Assembly: GCA_039808765.1 (NCBI GenBank)
Contig: JBDHTQ010000001.1
Coordinates: forward strand, 1-64,000
From: JBDHTQ01 sp039808765
Lineage (GTDB): Bacteria; Pseudomonadota; Alphaproteobacteria; UBA2400
Length of the DNA stretch: 64,000 nt
Direction of reading: 5' to 3'
Part shown: positions 8,185 through 16,777 of the stretch, one piece after another
Layout of the letters: each line of letters opens with the position of its first letter
Position numbering within the stretch: the stretch's first letter is position 1
The notes under the pieces: model-generated
The model's database searches: none
What the model was told of the DNA's origin: nothing
Seen by the model: only the letters and a program-made list of their open reading frames with translations
Program-made: the position numbers and the translations under genes

Positions 8185-8979
8185 CTACGGTACAAGCTCC
8201 ATCGCAGTGCTCGTGGGCTGTTCCTTTAGGGCTTTTTCTTGCGCCAACTCCTTCAGTTTCGCTATTGTATTTAAAAACTGTGTTAGATAAGGATTGGGTT
8301 GACCAGATTCAGCACTTGAGAGGGTATTGAATTTGCAAATACGCCCCACTGCTTCATAATATTCTTTATCATGATCCTTACTCGATCTAATAATTTCAGC
8401 TGAACGCGCATCAAAAGCGGATGAACACCCAATAACAGCTCCTCCTGCACCGAGTCTGGCTGTTAGCGGAGCAGCTTGACTGATCGCGTTAAAAACTAAT
8501 TCTGGCGTTGCATCTTGGTGACCTCTGAAGTAATCTCTATTTACAACGCTTCTTGCTGTAGCTAAATCATGTTCGTGCTTGGCACCTTCCTGGGGAGTGT
8601 AGGGCCATAGCAGAATCATCCTCGTATCGTCACCTGCAACAATTCTTGCAGCATTAAATATATCAATGACAGGATTAACTGTAGGTTTTTCGATTATTTC
8701 GCCGCATTTAGCGGGTTGCGTTGTCAAATCGCAGACTTGCGTTGCTATGAGGTAACGAGGGTGTGCAATCTCATGCGCTAATCTTGCGGCATCTTCTTCA
8801 GATAAACCATGTTCTTTTTGAACCTGTTTAGCGTATATTTCTTCTGTAGGGATAATACTTGTACTAAGCAAACTTGCACAGCCTGAAGCTGCAAATGCGC
8901 AGGTTGCAAGGAGCGCCGCTCTCCATCCTCTTACAGAAGCGGTTCGGGGATGCTGAGGTAATGTTTGACTCAAAGCCAT
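8185..8979 (-). CDS. Putative outer-membrane lipoprotein, unknown function
   Basis: The basic N-terminus and hydrophobic segment end in the lipobox ASGC (Cys34), so the mature protein should be lipidated and envelope-located. The rest (about 230 residues) is soluble, with several further cysteines and a helical C-terminus (LNTIAKLKELAQEKALKEQ). I recognise no enzymatic motif. HEIAHPRY is not a zincin motif, as the second His spacing is wrong. AGAGGTGAAT precedes the start. The gene is transcribed alone, away from ispB. Confidence 0.6.
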   Translation of the reverse strand: MALSQTLPQHPRTASVRGWRAALLATCAFAASGCASLLSTSIIPTEEIYAKQVQKEHGLSEEDAARLAHEIAHPRYLIATQVCDLTTQPAKCGEIIEKPTVNPVIDIFNAARIVAGDDTRMILLWPYTPQEGAKHEHDLATARSVVNRDYFRGHQDATPELVFNAISQAAPLTARLGAGGAVIGCSSAFDARSAEIIRSSKDHDKEYYEAVGRICKFNTLSSAESGQPNPYLTQFLNTIAKLKELAQEKALKEQPTSTAMELVP

Positions 8980-9097
8980 GGTAATTCACCTCTAAAAGTA
9001 ATTTAAAAATATGGTTATTTTTATCTTAATGAAGTTGTAGGAACCAAGTCAATCTAATCACGCAAAATAGGGTTAACGAAATTAATCTTTGATACGA

Positions 9098-9436
9098 TTA
9101 GTGGAGAATGCGAGAGGAGGGTGCAGGGGGACGCTGCGGATCGGCAGGCTCATCTGGTTCAGTACGCGTTGTTTTTTCTGTAAGCTGAGCAGCTTTTGCT
9201 TTGCGGTTATGTTCGATTTCGTGCGCCAACTGATAGGCTGTTTCGCCTAATAATCGCAAATTTTCATGCGTTTCTGATGTTTGCTGCTGTTGATGTTGCA
9301 GTTTTTGAATCAGACACTCAATCTCATAGCGTCGTCGTCGTTCTGCAATATCCAGTCGTTTGGAAAGAACGAGACTGAACACCAGTGACAGCAAAGCTGC
9401 ACATAGGGTTGAAAATAAGAGTATTTCATTGAGCAT
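9098..9436 (-). CDS. Small single-pass membrane protein with coiled coil
   Basis: The protein starts MLNEILLFSTLCAALLSLVFSLVL, a single N-terminal membrane helix. A charged helical segment rich in Gln (LQHQQQQTSETHENL) and a disordered Pro-rich tail follow. AGGAG placed 8 bases before 9436 decides this start over an upstream ATG at 9457. The gene overlaps the end of the upstream gene by 11 bp, so the two form an operon. Function unknown. Confidence 0.6.
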   Translation of the reverse strand: MLNEILLFSTLCAALLSLVFSLVLSKRLDIAERRRRYEIECLIQKLQHQQQQTSETHENLRLLGETAYQLAHEIEHNRKAKAAQLTEKTTRTEPDEPADPQRPPAPSSRILH

Positions 9437-10157
9437 TGGGGGACTCCTGCGAGACATTATGCTTGAGAGGGCCTCTTTTTTTCAAGAACTCATTGCGATT
9501 TTCTGGCTGATAAAGGGTGATTAGTTGTTCAATTGTATCAGAAAAAGGGGCAAGGCGAGCCATGCGAATGAGATCCCATTTTTTCTTTTTATACAAAAGC
9601 CCGGTTTGGTCGCCCATTTGATCTTTTTGTTCTGGCGACATTAAGGGGAGAAGTGTGAGAGCATGTGTATAGCGCCAAAGCATAAAGGAGGGAAGGTAAC
9701 GACCTGTTTTAAAAGAATTTTCAAGCGCATTGAGCGCGATATCTGTGCGATGTGCATGGTCGGCAGCATAGGATAGTCGCCCCCAGTCAAATGGGTTTTG
9801 AGGCGCACTGGCCGTGAGCTTTTGGTAGAATACCATGACATCCTGCCATTCATCAACCGATGCGTTAGGGTTTTGACGTAATTGTTCGATTCGGATAAGA
9901 CCGAGCGCGCGACCGAGACGCGGATCAGGGAAAAGAGAGTAAGCGTTTTGCCATGCCTCTGAAAGAGCGTAAAGATCAACAGATGTGGCATAGGGGATCG
10001 ATATTTGTTCGAGCTGTTCTGTGTAGGGCAGCACACGCAAAAAAGCATAAGCATAAAATACGCTAGGAATCAGTAACACAAAACCTATAAATATGGAACT
10101 CAGGCCCAAGAGAGAGCCTGAAATATTGTTTGAGATGGTTGTTGACGACTGATGCAT
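9426..10157 (-). CDS. Membrane-anchored helical-repeat protein, unknown function
   Basis: One N-terminal membrane helix (LSSIFIGFVLLIPSVFYAYAFL, residues 19-40) is followed by about 200 residues of helices that look like degenerate TPR units (YALSEAWQNAYSLFPDPRLGRALGL, WGRLSYAADHAHRTDIALNALENSF). This is probably an inner-membrane protein with a periplasmic protein-binding part. It sits 23 bp from the divergent cytidine deaminase gene and overlaps the small coiled-coil protein downstream. Similar TPR/anchor pairs occur in envelope-assembly loci, but nothing here fixes a specific role. Confidence 0.55.
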   Translation of the reverse strand: MHQSSTTISNNISGSLLGLSSIFIGFVLLIPSVFYAYAFLRVLPYTEQLEQISIPYATSVDLYALSEAWQNAYSLFPDPRLGRALGLIRIEQLRQNPNASVDEWQDVMVFYQKLTASAPQNPFDWGRLSYAADHAHRTDIALNALENSFKTGRYLPSFMLWRYTHALTLLPLMSPEQKDQMGDQTGLLYKKKKWDLIRMARLAPFSDTIEQLITLYQPENRNEFLKKRGPLKHNVSQESPNAQ

Positions 10158-10180
10158 GTTAACGGCACTCTAGCCCAATC

Positions 10181-11101
10181 ATGAACCAATTGCCAATCTG
10201 CAATGCACCCCTGACGCTCGAACAACGTATGGCCCTGATCGGGGTCGCCAAAAAAGCGCAAAAATGCGCCCGTATTCCTCTTTCAGACTTTGCTGTCGGC
10301 GCTGCAATTTTGTGCAAAAGCGGGAAAATTTATGGCGGATGTAATGTCGAAGTGACACAAACAGGCGGTCTGTGCGCAGAAGAAAATGCAATTGCAAATG
10401 CGATTACCATGGGCGAGCATCTATTATCTGGGCGTCGTTTTGTGCGGGCAGTAGCCATCATTACAGCCAATGCCTATGATAAAGAGAATGTTGCGCATTG
10501 TGCACCGTGCGGAATTTGTCGGCAGGTGATCAATGATTGTACTGATGCGCACGCTTGCGAGATTGTCTTCGGTAACGATTGTGCCGACGTATTTAAATTA
10601 AGTGACTTTTTCCCCTATGGTTTTTCGCTGGATTCACGTGAAAATAGTGATCTTTCTCTGATTGCGTGTGAACAGCTTGAAAATGAAACAGCACAGCAGC
10701 CTAGCATGTTTCAATTAATGGAAGCCGCCCGAAAAATTACGGGCCATGCACTGACACACTCTCTGCGACATCAGCGGGAAGGGGCAGCGATTCTCACCAC
10801 GCAAGGAAAGGTTTTCTGTGGGGTTTCGTTGGAAAATAGCAACACCAACCACTATCGCTCGGCATTGTCGATTGCAATCAACCGTGCTATCGTTCAGACG
10901 GGGGTGCGCGGAAAAAACTTTAGCACCGGACAATTTGTTCAGGCAGCAGCACTGCTCAGGGAGGTTGATGTTGGCGTTGACGACGTCCTTCCTCTCCCTT
11001 TACTCCATGATTTTTTTACGCCAGAAGCAACGCTTATGCTTACAACAGCGCGCGAGACCAAGTGCATTACAAAACCTATCGCTTGGGTGTATCAACAATA
11101 A
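10181..11101 (+). CDS. cdd: Cytidine deaminase (two-domain form)
   Basis: This enzyme converts cytidine and deoxycytidine to uridine forms in pyrimidine salvage. The catalytic domain is N-terminal: CAEENAI carries the catalytic Glu and one zinc ligand, and PCGICRQ the other two. A second, degenerate deaminase-like domain follows (GAAILTTQGKVFCGVSLENSN, about residues 200-225), as in the dimeric 290-300 aa Escherichia coli type. Unlike E. coli, which uses His as first ligand (HAE), this protein uses Cys, the ligand set of the short tetrameric enzymes. Confidence 0.88.
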   Translation: MNQLPICNAPLTLEQRMALIGVAKKAQKCARIPLSDFAVGAAILCKSGKIYGGCNVEVTQTGGLCAEENAIANAITMGEHLLSGRRFVRAVAIITANAYDKENVAHCAPCGICRQVINDCTDAHACEIVFGNDCADVFKLSDFFPYGFSLDSRENSDLSLIACEQLENETAQQPSMFQLMEAARKITGHALTHSLRHQREGAAILTTQGKVFCGVSLENSNTNHYRSALSIAINRAIVQTGVRGKNFSTGQFVQAAALLREVDVGVDDVLPLPLLHDFFTPEATLMLTTARETKCITKPIAWVYQQ

Positions 11102-11122
11102 AGCGCGAAACAAAAACGGCGT

Positions 11123-11560
11123 CTATTCCTCCCACGGAAACCTGATCCAGACATCTTGATCAATTTTTTCAACACAAAAATCAGTGCTTTTTATGCCTTC
11201 AGGTTTGGCAAACAAACTTGCAAACGTGGCGCGCGGCAAATAAGGGCGAAGCAACGCAAAGGTTGCACCGGTATCAACCAGATCATCAATCACCAGACAT
11301 CCTTCTCCATTTCCCGGCAGAATTTTTAGAAATTTTGTCGACTGCCGCGCCCCTTCATCGTTATGAGTGGAAACGCATACCGTATCAACCATAAGCACAC
11401 CCAGCTCACGCGCAACAATGGTGGCGGGGATAAGCCCGCCTCTCGCCACACCAACCACCGCTTGCCATGGGCCAGAGGGCGCTAATTGAGAAGCCAGTGA
11501 TTTTGATAAAAGCTGAATCTTTTCCCAATTTACCGCAATGGTTTTTGGTTGCATCGACAT
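11123..11560 (-). CDS. gpt: Xanthine-guanine phosphoribosyltransferase
   Basis: This purine-salvage enzyme transfers phosphoribose from PRPP to guanine or xanthine. The PRPP loop is clear (CLVIDDLVDTGATF), as are the N-terminal ARGGLIPA segment and the C-terminal DVWIRFPWEE, which corresponds to the WIxxPW base-binding motif of Gpt. At 145 aa it is close to the E. coli enzyme but ends directly after the PW motif and lacks the usual short hydrophobic tail. It is convergent with the cytidine deaminase gene, only 21 bp apart. Confidence 0.82.
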   Translation of the reverse strand: MSMQPKTIAVNWEKIQLLSKSLASQLAPSGPWQAVVGVARGGLIPATIVARELGVLMVDTVCVSTHNDEGARQSTKFLKILPGNGEGCLVIDDLVDTGATFALLRPYLPRATFASLFAKPEGIKSTDFCVEKIDQDVWIRFPWEE

Positions 11561-11695
11561 GACGGGTACTCCTGAAAAGTTGTTTTTTTTATAGACGGTT
11601 ACATTTTTTTTGTCACGCTGTTTGCGCCTCTTTAACTACTTTGAGGGATGATGATCAGAGAAGATCAAGCCCAAATGTTATTAAAAGGTAAAAAA

Positions 11696-12067
11696 ATGGC
11701 ACGTATCGTTCTGGCTGAAGATGATTCTGCACTACGTCATTACCTCACCATCGCCCTTGAGCGTGCGGGGAATGAGGTTTATGCCTGCGAAGATGGCGAA
11801 AAAGCATTGGCTGCGGTCGGTAGTCAGCGCTATGATCTGCTGATTTCAGATATTGTTATGCCCGGCATGGACGGCATTACATTGGCTCGTCATACGGTAA
11901 AAGAAGCCCCCAATACAAAAATCATGTTTATTACAGGCTTTGCCGCGATCGCTATGACGCAACTGGGTGATTTGCGCCATAAAGCTGCGGTTTATACCAA
12001 GCCGTTTCATTTGAAAGAGCTGGTCAAGCAGGTTGAGGCATTTTTGTCGCGAACAGACGCCGCCTAA
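11696..12067 (+). CDS. cpdR: CpdR-like single-domain response regulator
   Basis: This is a stand-alone receiver domain. Acidic residues EDD lie near the N-terminus, the phosphoacceptor Asp is in LLISDIVMPGMDG, and the Lys is in YTKPFHLKELVKQ. The MFITGFAA segment is characteristic of CpdR, which in Caulobacter controls polar localisation and ClpXP-dependent proteolysis. The start at 11696 has AAAAGG seven bases upstream and gives MARIVLAEDD. An in-frame ATG at 11648 would add 16 residues not typical of the family. Confidence 0.85.
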   Translation: MARIVLAEDDSALRHYLTIALERAGNEVYACEDGEKALAAVGSQRYDLLISDIVMPGMDGITLARHTVKEAPNTKIMFITGFAAIAMTQLGDLRHKAAVYTKPFHLKELVKQVEAFLSRTDAA

Positions 12068-12081
12068 AATAAATCTTTTTA

Positions 12082-12774
12082 TCAAGAAACGATTTGGCCA
12101 TCAACCAGATGTATCTGACGATCTGCGCGCTTTGCCAGTTCCATATCGTGAGTGACGACAATCACGGATGCGCCCGTATCATCCACAATTTTGCGAAATG
12201 CCTTGAAGACAATGTCGGCATTCTTCGTATCAAGGTTGCCAGTTGGTTCATCGGCTAATATGAGCGCCGGCGCGTTGGCGAGAGCACGCGCAATTGCTAC
12301 CCTTTGGCGTTGTCCTCCTGAGAGCTGGTCCGGTCGCTTATACAGGTGTTCGGCCAGGTTAAACGTTGTCAAAAGCTGTTCGGCGCGCTGTTGACGTTCT
12401 TCAAAGGTGCTCTTGTTCAATTGATTCATTGGCAGCATCACGTTTTCAAGCGCGGTGAATTCTTCCAGCAAAAAATGAAACTGAAAGACAAAACCTATTT
12501 TCTGTAGACGAATGTCTGCTAATTCGGTTGTCGCGCAAGCACTTGTCGCTTGCCCCTGAATAAAGATTTCCCCGTTCGTGGGGCGATCCAGTAATCCCAA
12601 GAGGTAGAGAAGGGATGATTTACCGCCTCCCGATGGTCCCGTAATCGTAACAAATTCTCCGCATTTAACTGAAAGATTAATACCACGCAGCAAGGTTGTT
12701 TGTACGACACCGGATAAAATACGTGTCACATTTTTTACATCAAGCAATGGGGAAGGGAGGGGGCTTTTTTGCAT
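12082..12774 (-). CDS. ABC transporter ATPase, MacB/LolD type
   Basis: This is an ATP-binding subunit of the FtsX-type (type VII) ABC family. It has Walker A GPSGGGKSS, signature LSGGQRQR, Walker B LILADEPTGNLD and the H-loop VVTHD. At 230 aa it is a free-standing ATPase like LolD. It overlaps the permease gene by one base and is the last gene of a three-gene operon (adaptor, permease, ATPase). Because a HlyD/MacA-type adaptor starts the operon, export of a small molecule or peptide is more likely than lipoprotein release, but LolCD-like function cannot be ruled out from these sequences. Confidence 0.85.
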   Translation of the reverse strand: MQKSPLPSPLLDVKNVTRILSGVVQTTLLRGINLSVKCGEFVTITGPSGGGKSSLLYLLGLLDRPTNGEIFIQGQATSACATTELADIRLQKIGFVFQFHFLLEEFTALENVMLPMNQLNKSTFEERQQRAEQLLTTFNLAEHLYKRPDQLSGGQRQRVAIARALANAPALILADEPTGNLDTKNADIVFKAFRKIVDDTGASVIVVTHDMELAKRADRQIHLVDGQIVS

Positions 12775-14021
12775 CAGCCCACCCCGCGAATGATATCAAC
12801 TGGATTGAGTGAGGCCGCTTTTCGGGCAGGCAGCCAAGCGGCAAACAATGCCGCAGTGATCGAGAAAAGTGCGGCAAGACCATAATGCCAAAACGACCAA
12901 AGGATAAAGAGGTGATCTGACTCAATCATTCCGCCAATATGAAGACGTACGGCTGCCAGCGCACTGCTGAGCCCATAACCCAATATCCAACCAATGATGA
13001 CGCCGATCATTGCTACAATCAGGCCCTGCCAAACAAAAATAGCGCGTATGTTTTTTTCACGAAAACCGAGGGATTTCAGAATCGCAATGTCGCGGGTTTT
13101 TTCGTGAATAATTGTCGAAATAATATTAAAAATACCAAAGGCAGCAACCACCATAATCGCGCTTACAGTTGAGTACATCACAATGTTTTGTACGGTAAAA
13201 ACACCGAAGATGCCGGAATTTGCCTCCTTCCATGATTCGGCTTTCCATTGAAAGCGCTGCTCCAGTTTAAGTGCAAGTGCAGCAGCATCATCAGGGTTGT
13301 TGATGCGCAGATTGATATCGCTGATACGGTTGGGTTTTTCTTCAAGAATTTGGACTTTTTTCAACAGCATATACGCCATGCTTTCATCAATGGTGGCAAT
13401 GCCCGTTGCTAGCATGCCAACCACTTTTACACGCATTGTAAGCCCTCTTGAGGATACGGCAGTCAGGCTGTCGCCCATACTTACGCCCAGACGTCGTGCC
13501 ATTGTTTGGCCTAAAATAATTCCGTTCGGGGCCGTTAAAAGATCATCAAAGGAACCGCTGCTCATATCGCGCTCAATGCGTGTGATCTTTCGTTCATCAG
13601 CGGGGACAATGCCCTGGATGCTCGCCGAAACTTCAGCCGTTCCATAACGCAAAAATGCCTGTCCCGATAGACTGGTGGAAAAAGTAATCCCGCGCATTTT
13701 TTTAAGCGCTTCAACGATCTCTCGATACTCGCGAATGCCGCGACGTTCATCTCGTGGGCGCAGGCCACGATAATTAATCAGCGTGGCATGAGGATACGCC
13801 AGTGTGGCCGGTTGCGGGCGAGGTGTTCGGTATTCATCTTGAATGCGGATGTGGGGTGAAACATCCACAACAGTTGAAAGAATATATCCCTGAAAACCCT
13901 GCATAAGTGCTGCGAGTGCAATAAAAAACCCCACCCCCAGCGCGACCCCTAATACGGAAACAAGGGACTGTCTTCGGCGGTGGCGTAGGTGCTTTATCGC
14001 AATGGTGAGGCTGAGAAACAT
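12774..14021 (-). CDS. FtsX-family ABC permease (LolC/E or MacB type)
   Basis: This 415-residue permease has one N-terminal membrane helix (LVSVLGVALGVGFFIALAALM), a periplasmic domain of about 220 residues and three C-terminal helices. That is the fold of LolC/E and of the MacB membrane part. Coupling-helix motifs REKTRDIAILKSLG-like (EKTRDIAILKSLGFREKNI) and the terminal PARKAASLNPVDIIRG box are both present. It is followed with a one-base overlap by its ATPase and preceded by a periplasmic adaptor. Confidence 0.85.
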   Translation of the reverse strand: MFLSLTIAIKHLRHRRRQSLVSVLGVALGVGFFIALAALMQGFQGYILSTVVDVSPHIRIQDEYRTPRPQPATLAYPHATLINYRGLRPRDERRGIREYREIVEALKKMRGITFSTSLSGQAFLRYGTAEVSASIQGIVPADERKITRIERDMSSGSFDDLLTAPNGIILGQTMARRLGVSMGDSLTAVSSRGLTMRVKVVGMLATGIATIDESMAYMLLKKVQILEEKPNRISDINLRINNPDDAAALALKLEQRFQWKAESWKEANSGIFGVFTVQNIVMYSTVSAIMVVAAFGIFNIISTIIHEKTRDIAILKSLGFREKNIRAIFVWQGLIVAMIGVIIGWILGYGLSSALAAVRLHIGGMIESDHLFILWSFWHYGLAALFSITAALFAAWLPARKAASLNPVDIIRGVG

Positions 14022-14024
14022 GTA

Positions 14025-15062
14025 TCATGGCTCATGTGCAGAGGCGGGCAGGGATAAAGGTACAATTTTTACGTTGACTCGATCGCCATTCTTTAAGTTG
14101 TCTGGAGGTGATGTAATAACAACATCTCCATCCTTCAAACCTGTTAAAACTTCGGTATGGCTACTGTTGCTGATACCCGTTTTAATTGATGTTTTAACAC
14201 TGCGGTTGTTCTCTACTTTAAAAACACTTTCATCATTGATTACTGCCTCATGTGGAATCAGTTGTGTATTTTCATGTTCTTGAGCAACCAAATTTGCTTC
14301 CACCGTCATGCCCAGCGGCATTGTAAAACCATCGTTCATATAGACACGCACACGGTAACTTTTATTCAGCGTATCGCCGCGCGGGGTGATGTCGTGTACC
14401 CGGCCCTCAAATATCTGACGGGGAAAAGCATCTGCCGAAATAAGAGCCTTTTGCCCAACGAAAACGTGAGGAATATCTTCTTCATCCACATCTAAAGAGA
14501 GTCGGAGTCGATCTGGCTTGCCGATCACAAAAACCATCTGTCCTGCTGCTATGGTCTCTCCGCGCTCACGTTCACGGCGCAGAATAATGCCATCGTAGGG
14601 CGCAACAATCTGACGCTTTGCAAGTTGCTCGTGAGCTGTTTTAAGACGCGCTTCATCTTGCGCCAGAATGCTGTTTGCCCGGTCCAGGTTTTCTTTGCTG
14701 CCTGAGCGTTTTTCCCACAAAGTTTGCGCCCGTTGAGCTTCTGTACGATCGTTGTCGACCAGTGATTCCAAGCGGGCTACCTCAGCTTTTTCTTCCACAT
14801 CGTCCAGTGCCGCAAGTGGCATACCTTGTTTTACTGTTTCACCCTCATCATGATACCAATCCGTCAGGCGGCCGCTTTCGTTGAAGGATAATTGAGATTC
14901 TTCCACCGGCTCAACCTCTCCCGTTGCGTAAACAATATCAACAGCCGTTCCGCGCGAAACCACGCTTGCCGTAACGTTATGCGTGGAATTAACACTTCTC
15001 CACAACACAAGAGCAACGATCGTTATGAAAAAGATGATAAAAAGCGTTTTTCGGCGCAACAT
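14025..15062 (-). CDS. Periplasmic adaptor (MacA/HlyD type) of the ABC exporter
   Basis: This membrane-fusion protein bridges the permease to an outer-membrane channel. It has an N-terminal anchor (KTLFIIFFITIVALVLW), a lipoyl half-motif (GRLTDWYHDEGETVKQG), a coiled-coil hairpin rich in Glu/Arg/Lys (about residues 95-155) and the second lipoyl half (QIVAPYDGIILRRERERGE). Beta-barrel segments follow, including the PLGMTVEANL region. GGGGAGG five bases before the ATG at 15062 fixes the start; a longer frame upstream would add 32 residues of no use. TolC at 4.8 kb could be its outer-membrane partner. Confidence 0.83.
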   Translation of the reverse strand: MLRRKTLFIIFFITIVALVLWRSVNSTHNVTASVVSRGTAVDIVYATGEVEPVEESQLSFNESGRLTDWYHDEGETVKQGMPLAALDDVEEKAEVARLESLVDNDRTEAQRAQTLWEKRSGSKENLDRANSILAQDEARLKTAHEQLAKRQIVAPYDGIILRRERERGETIAAGQMVFVIGKPDRLRLSLDVDEEDIPHVFVGQKALISADAFPRQIFEGRVHDITPRGDTLNKSYRVRVYMNDGFTMPLGMTVEANLVAQEHENTQLIPHEAVINDESVFKVENNRSVKTSIKTGISNSSHTEVLTGLKDGDVVITSPPDNLKNGDRVNVKIVPLSLPASAHEP

Positions 15063-15163
15063 ATTGACCTCCCCTCTAACAGTAGCTAAGTTTGCATTCC
15101 TGTAAACCGCCAAATTGTGCAAAACGGAAACACGCACAATTCTTTTAAAGGGTTGCAATTCAA

Positions 15164-16270
15164 ATGACCGAAACCGATGCTAAAATTCCTGTGACAGTGC
15201 TAACGGGCTATTTGGGAGCGGGCAAAACCACGCTTCTCAATCGCATTCTAACTGAGCCGCATGCCAAGCGCTATGCTGTGATCATAAACGAGTATGGTGA
15301 AATCGGAATCGATAACGATTTGGTGGTTAGCGCCGATGAAGAAATTTTTGAGATGAATAATGGTTGTATCTGCTGCAGGGTGCGCGGGGATTTAATCCGT
15401 ATTTTGACCACACTTTTGAAGCGTAAAGGGAAGTTTGACGGTATTATCATTGAAACAACCGGCCTTGCTGATCCCGGGCCTGTGGCGCAGACTTTTTTTG
15501 TCGATGATGACATTCAAAAAGGGGCCGCGTTGGATGGTATCGTAACCGTTGTTGATGCGCGTCATCTGATGCAGCGCTTAAGTGACAGCCCCGAAGCGGA
15601 AGAGCAAATTGCTTTTGCAGATGTGATTTTGCTGAACAAACAGGATTTGGTTACTAAAACGGAATTGTTGTTGCTTGAAACGCGCATCCGCTTGATCAAT
15701 CCCTATGCCAAAATTATCAAGACGACACGCTGCGAAGTGCCACTGACGGATATTCTTGATCGTGGGGCTTTTGATTTGGATCGCATTTTAAGTTACGATC
15801 CATACTTTCTTTTGCCAGACGAAGATCGTCCCCACGATGATGCGCATGCTCACACCCACGATGAGCACTGCCATGATGATCATTGCGACCACCCTGATCA
15901 TCATCACGACGAAAACGGGGAAGAGGATGAAGAAGTACACCACCGTGCGCACCATCATCATCATGACGTTACGGTTGTGTCTGTCTCGCTTTCAGCCGAT
16001 CGACCGCTTGACCCGAGCGCCTTTGATGCGTGGATGCAGCAGCTCATCGCCACCCAAGGGCAAGACCTTTTGCGGTACAAAGGAATTCTCGATTTAGAAG
16101 GCAGTGCCGAGCAATTTGTCATTCAAGGCGTGCATATGATCATGGAAGGGCGGCATACCCGGCCATGGCGCAGTGATGAAAACCGGCGGAGTCGTTTTGT
16201 TTTAATCGGCCGCAAACTCAATGCCGAGATGCTTAAAAAAGGGTTCGAAGCCTGTTTAATTAAGGCCTAA
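15164..16270 (+). CDS. COG0523/CobW-family GTPase with histidine-rich loop
   Basis: This belongs to the G3E P-loop GTPases that act as metal chaperones or insertases. It has Walker A GYLGAGKTTL, the metal-binding CICC motif (NNGCICCRVRGD), ETTGLADP and the base-recognition NKQD. A long His/Asp-rich loop (about residues 220-270, more than twenty His) separates the GTPase from the C-terminal CobW_C domain (VSVSLSADRPLDPSAFDAWM...). Such loops are common in zinc- or nickel-linked members such as YeiR, ZigA or ZNG1. The substrate metal is not decidable, and no Zur-type operator was recognised in the 100 bp divergent spacer. Confidence 0.85.
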   Translation: MTETDAKIPVTVLTGYLGAGKTTLLNRILTEPHAKRYAVIINEYGEIGIDNDLVVSADEEIFEMNNGCICCRVRGDLIRILTTLLKRKGKFDGIIIETTGLADPGPVAQTFFVDDDIQKGAALDGIVTVVDARHLMQRLSDSPEAEEQIAFADVILLNKQDLVTKTELLLLETRIRLINPYAKIIKTTRCEVPLTDILDRGAFDLDRILSYDPYFLLPDEDRPHDDAHAHTHDEHCHDDHCDHPDHHHDENGEEDEEVHHRAHHHHHDVTVVSVSLSADRPLDPSAFDAWMQQLIATQGQDLLRYKGILDLEGSAEQFVIQGVHMIMEGRHTRPWRSDENRRSRFVLIGRKLNAEMLKKGFEACLIKA

Positions 16271-16323
16271 ATTCTTGATTCGGGACGAAAAGTAACTTTT
16301 TGTGCATTTTTTGCATTCTCTCT

Positions 16324-16352
16324 CTTGAATCCCATTGACGGCTTCCCCATAT
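16324..16352 (+). promoter_or_regulatory. Heat-shock (sigma-32/RpoH type) promoter of groESL
   Basis: CTTGAA at 16324-16329 and CCCCATAT at 16345-16352 match the two sigma-32 boxes. They are separated by 15 bases, within the range seen for RpoH promoters. It lies about 75 bp before groES. Confidence 0.75.
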
Positions 16353-16356
16353 GCCT

Positions 16357-16383
16357 TTAGCACTCACCCCATAAGAGTGTGCA
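16357..16383 (+). promoter_or_regulatory. CIRCE-like HrcA operator
   Basis: The left arm TTAGCACTC is a perfect CIRCE half-site. A nine-base spacer and GAGTGTGCA follow, which matches the expected GAGTGCTAA at six of nine positions. It sits just downstream of the heat-shock promoter and before groES, the classical place for HrcA repression. The degraded right arm may weaken binding. Confidence 0.7.
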
Positions 16384-16425
16384 GGTGTTTGAAGGCACCC
16401 TATGTTAACATTTGGAGGAGAGAAA

Positions 16426-16716
16426 ATGGATTTTCGTCCACTACACGATCGCGTTGTTGTTGAGCGGTTGGAGCCGGAAACAAAGACGGCAGGCGGCATT
16501 ATTTTAGCGGATACTGCACAAGAAAAACCCCAACAAGGCAAGGTCTTGGCCGTGGGTTCAGGCAGCCGCGATGAAACAGGTAAACTCATTCCTCTCGACG
16601 TCAAAGTTGGCGATACCATCTTGTTCGGTAAATGGTCCGGAACAGAGGTCAAGTTGAATGGTAAAGAGTACCTGATCATGAAAGAAAGCGATATTCTGGG
16701 CATTATGGCCGCCTAA
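16426..16716 (+). CDS. groES: Co-chaperonin GroES
   Basis: This is the ten-kilodalton lid of the GroEL folding chamber. MDFRPLHDRVVVERL at the N-terminus, the mobile loop ETKTAGGIILADTAQEKPQ and the ending KESDILGIM are diagnostic. GGAGGAG before 16426 fixes the start and gives 96 aa, the usual length. It is the first gene of the groESL operon, 61 bp before groEL, under a sigma-32-type promoter and a CIRCE-like operator. Confidence 0.97.
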   Translation: MDFRPLHDRVVVERLEPETKTAGGIILADTAQEKPQQGKVLAVGSGSRDETGKLIPLDVKVGDTILFGKWSGTEVKLNGKEYLIMKESDILGIMAA

Positions 16717-16777
16717 CCTCTCGCTTTACAACGGTAATAGGTGAGAATCGCTCTAAACAATCGGAAGGATGAAGAAA

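Noticed and set aside
12082..15062. Calling the three-gene ABC operon LolCDE
   Set aside because: Only one permease gene is present and the operon starts with a HlyD/MacA-type adaptor, which Lol systems do not have; an efflux or export role is favoured.
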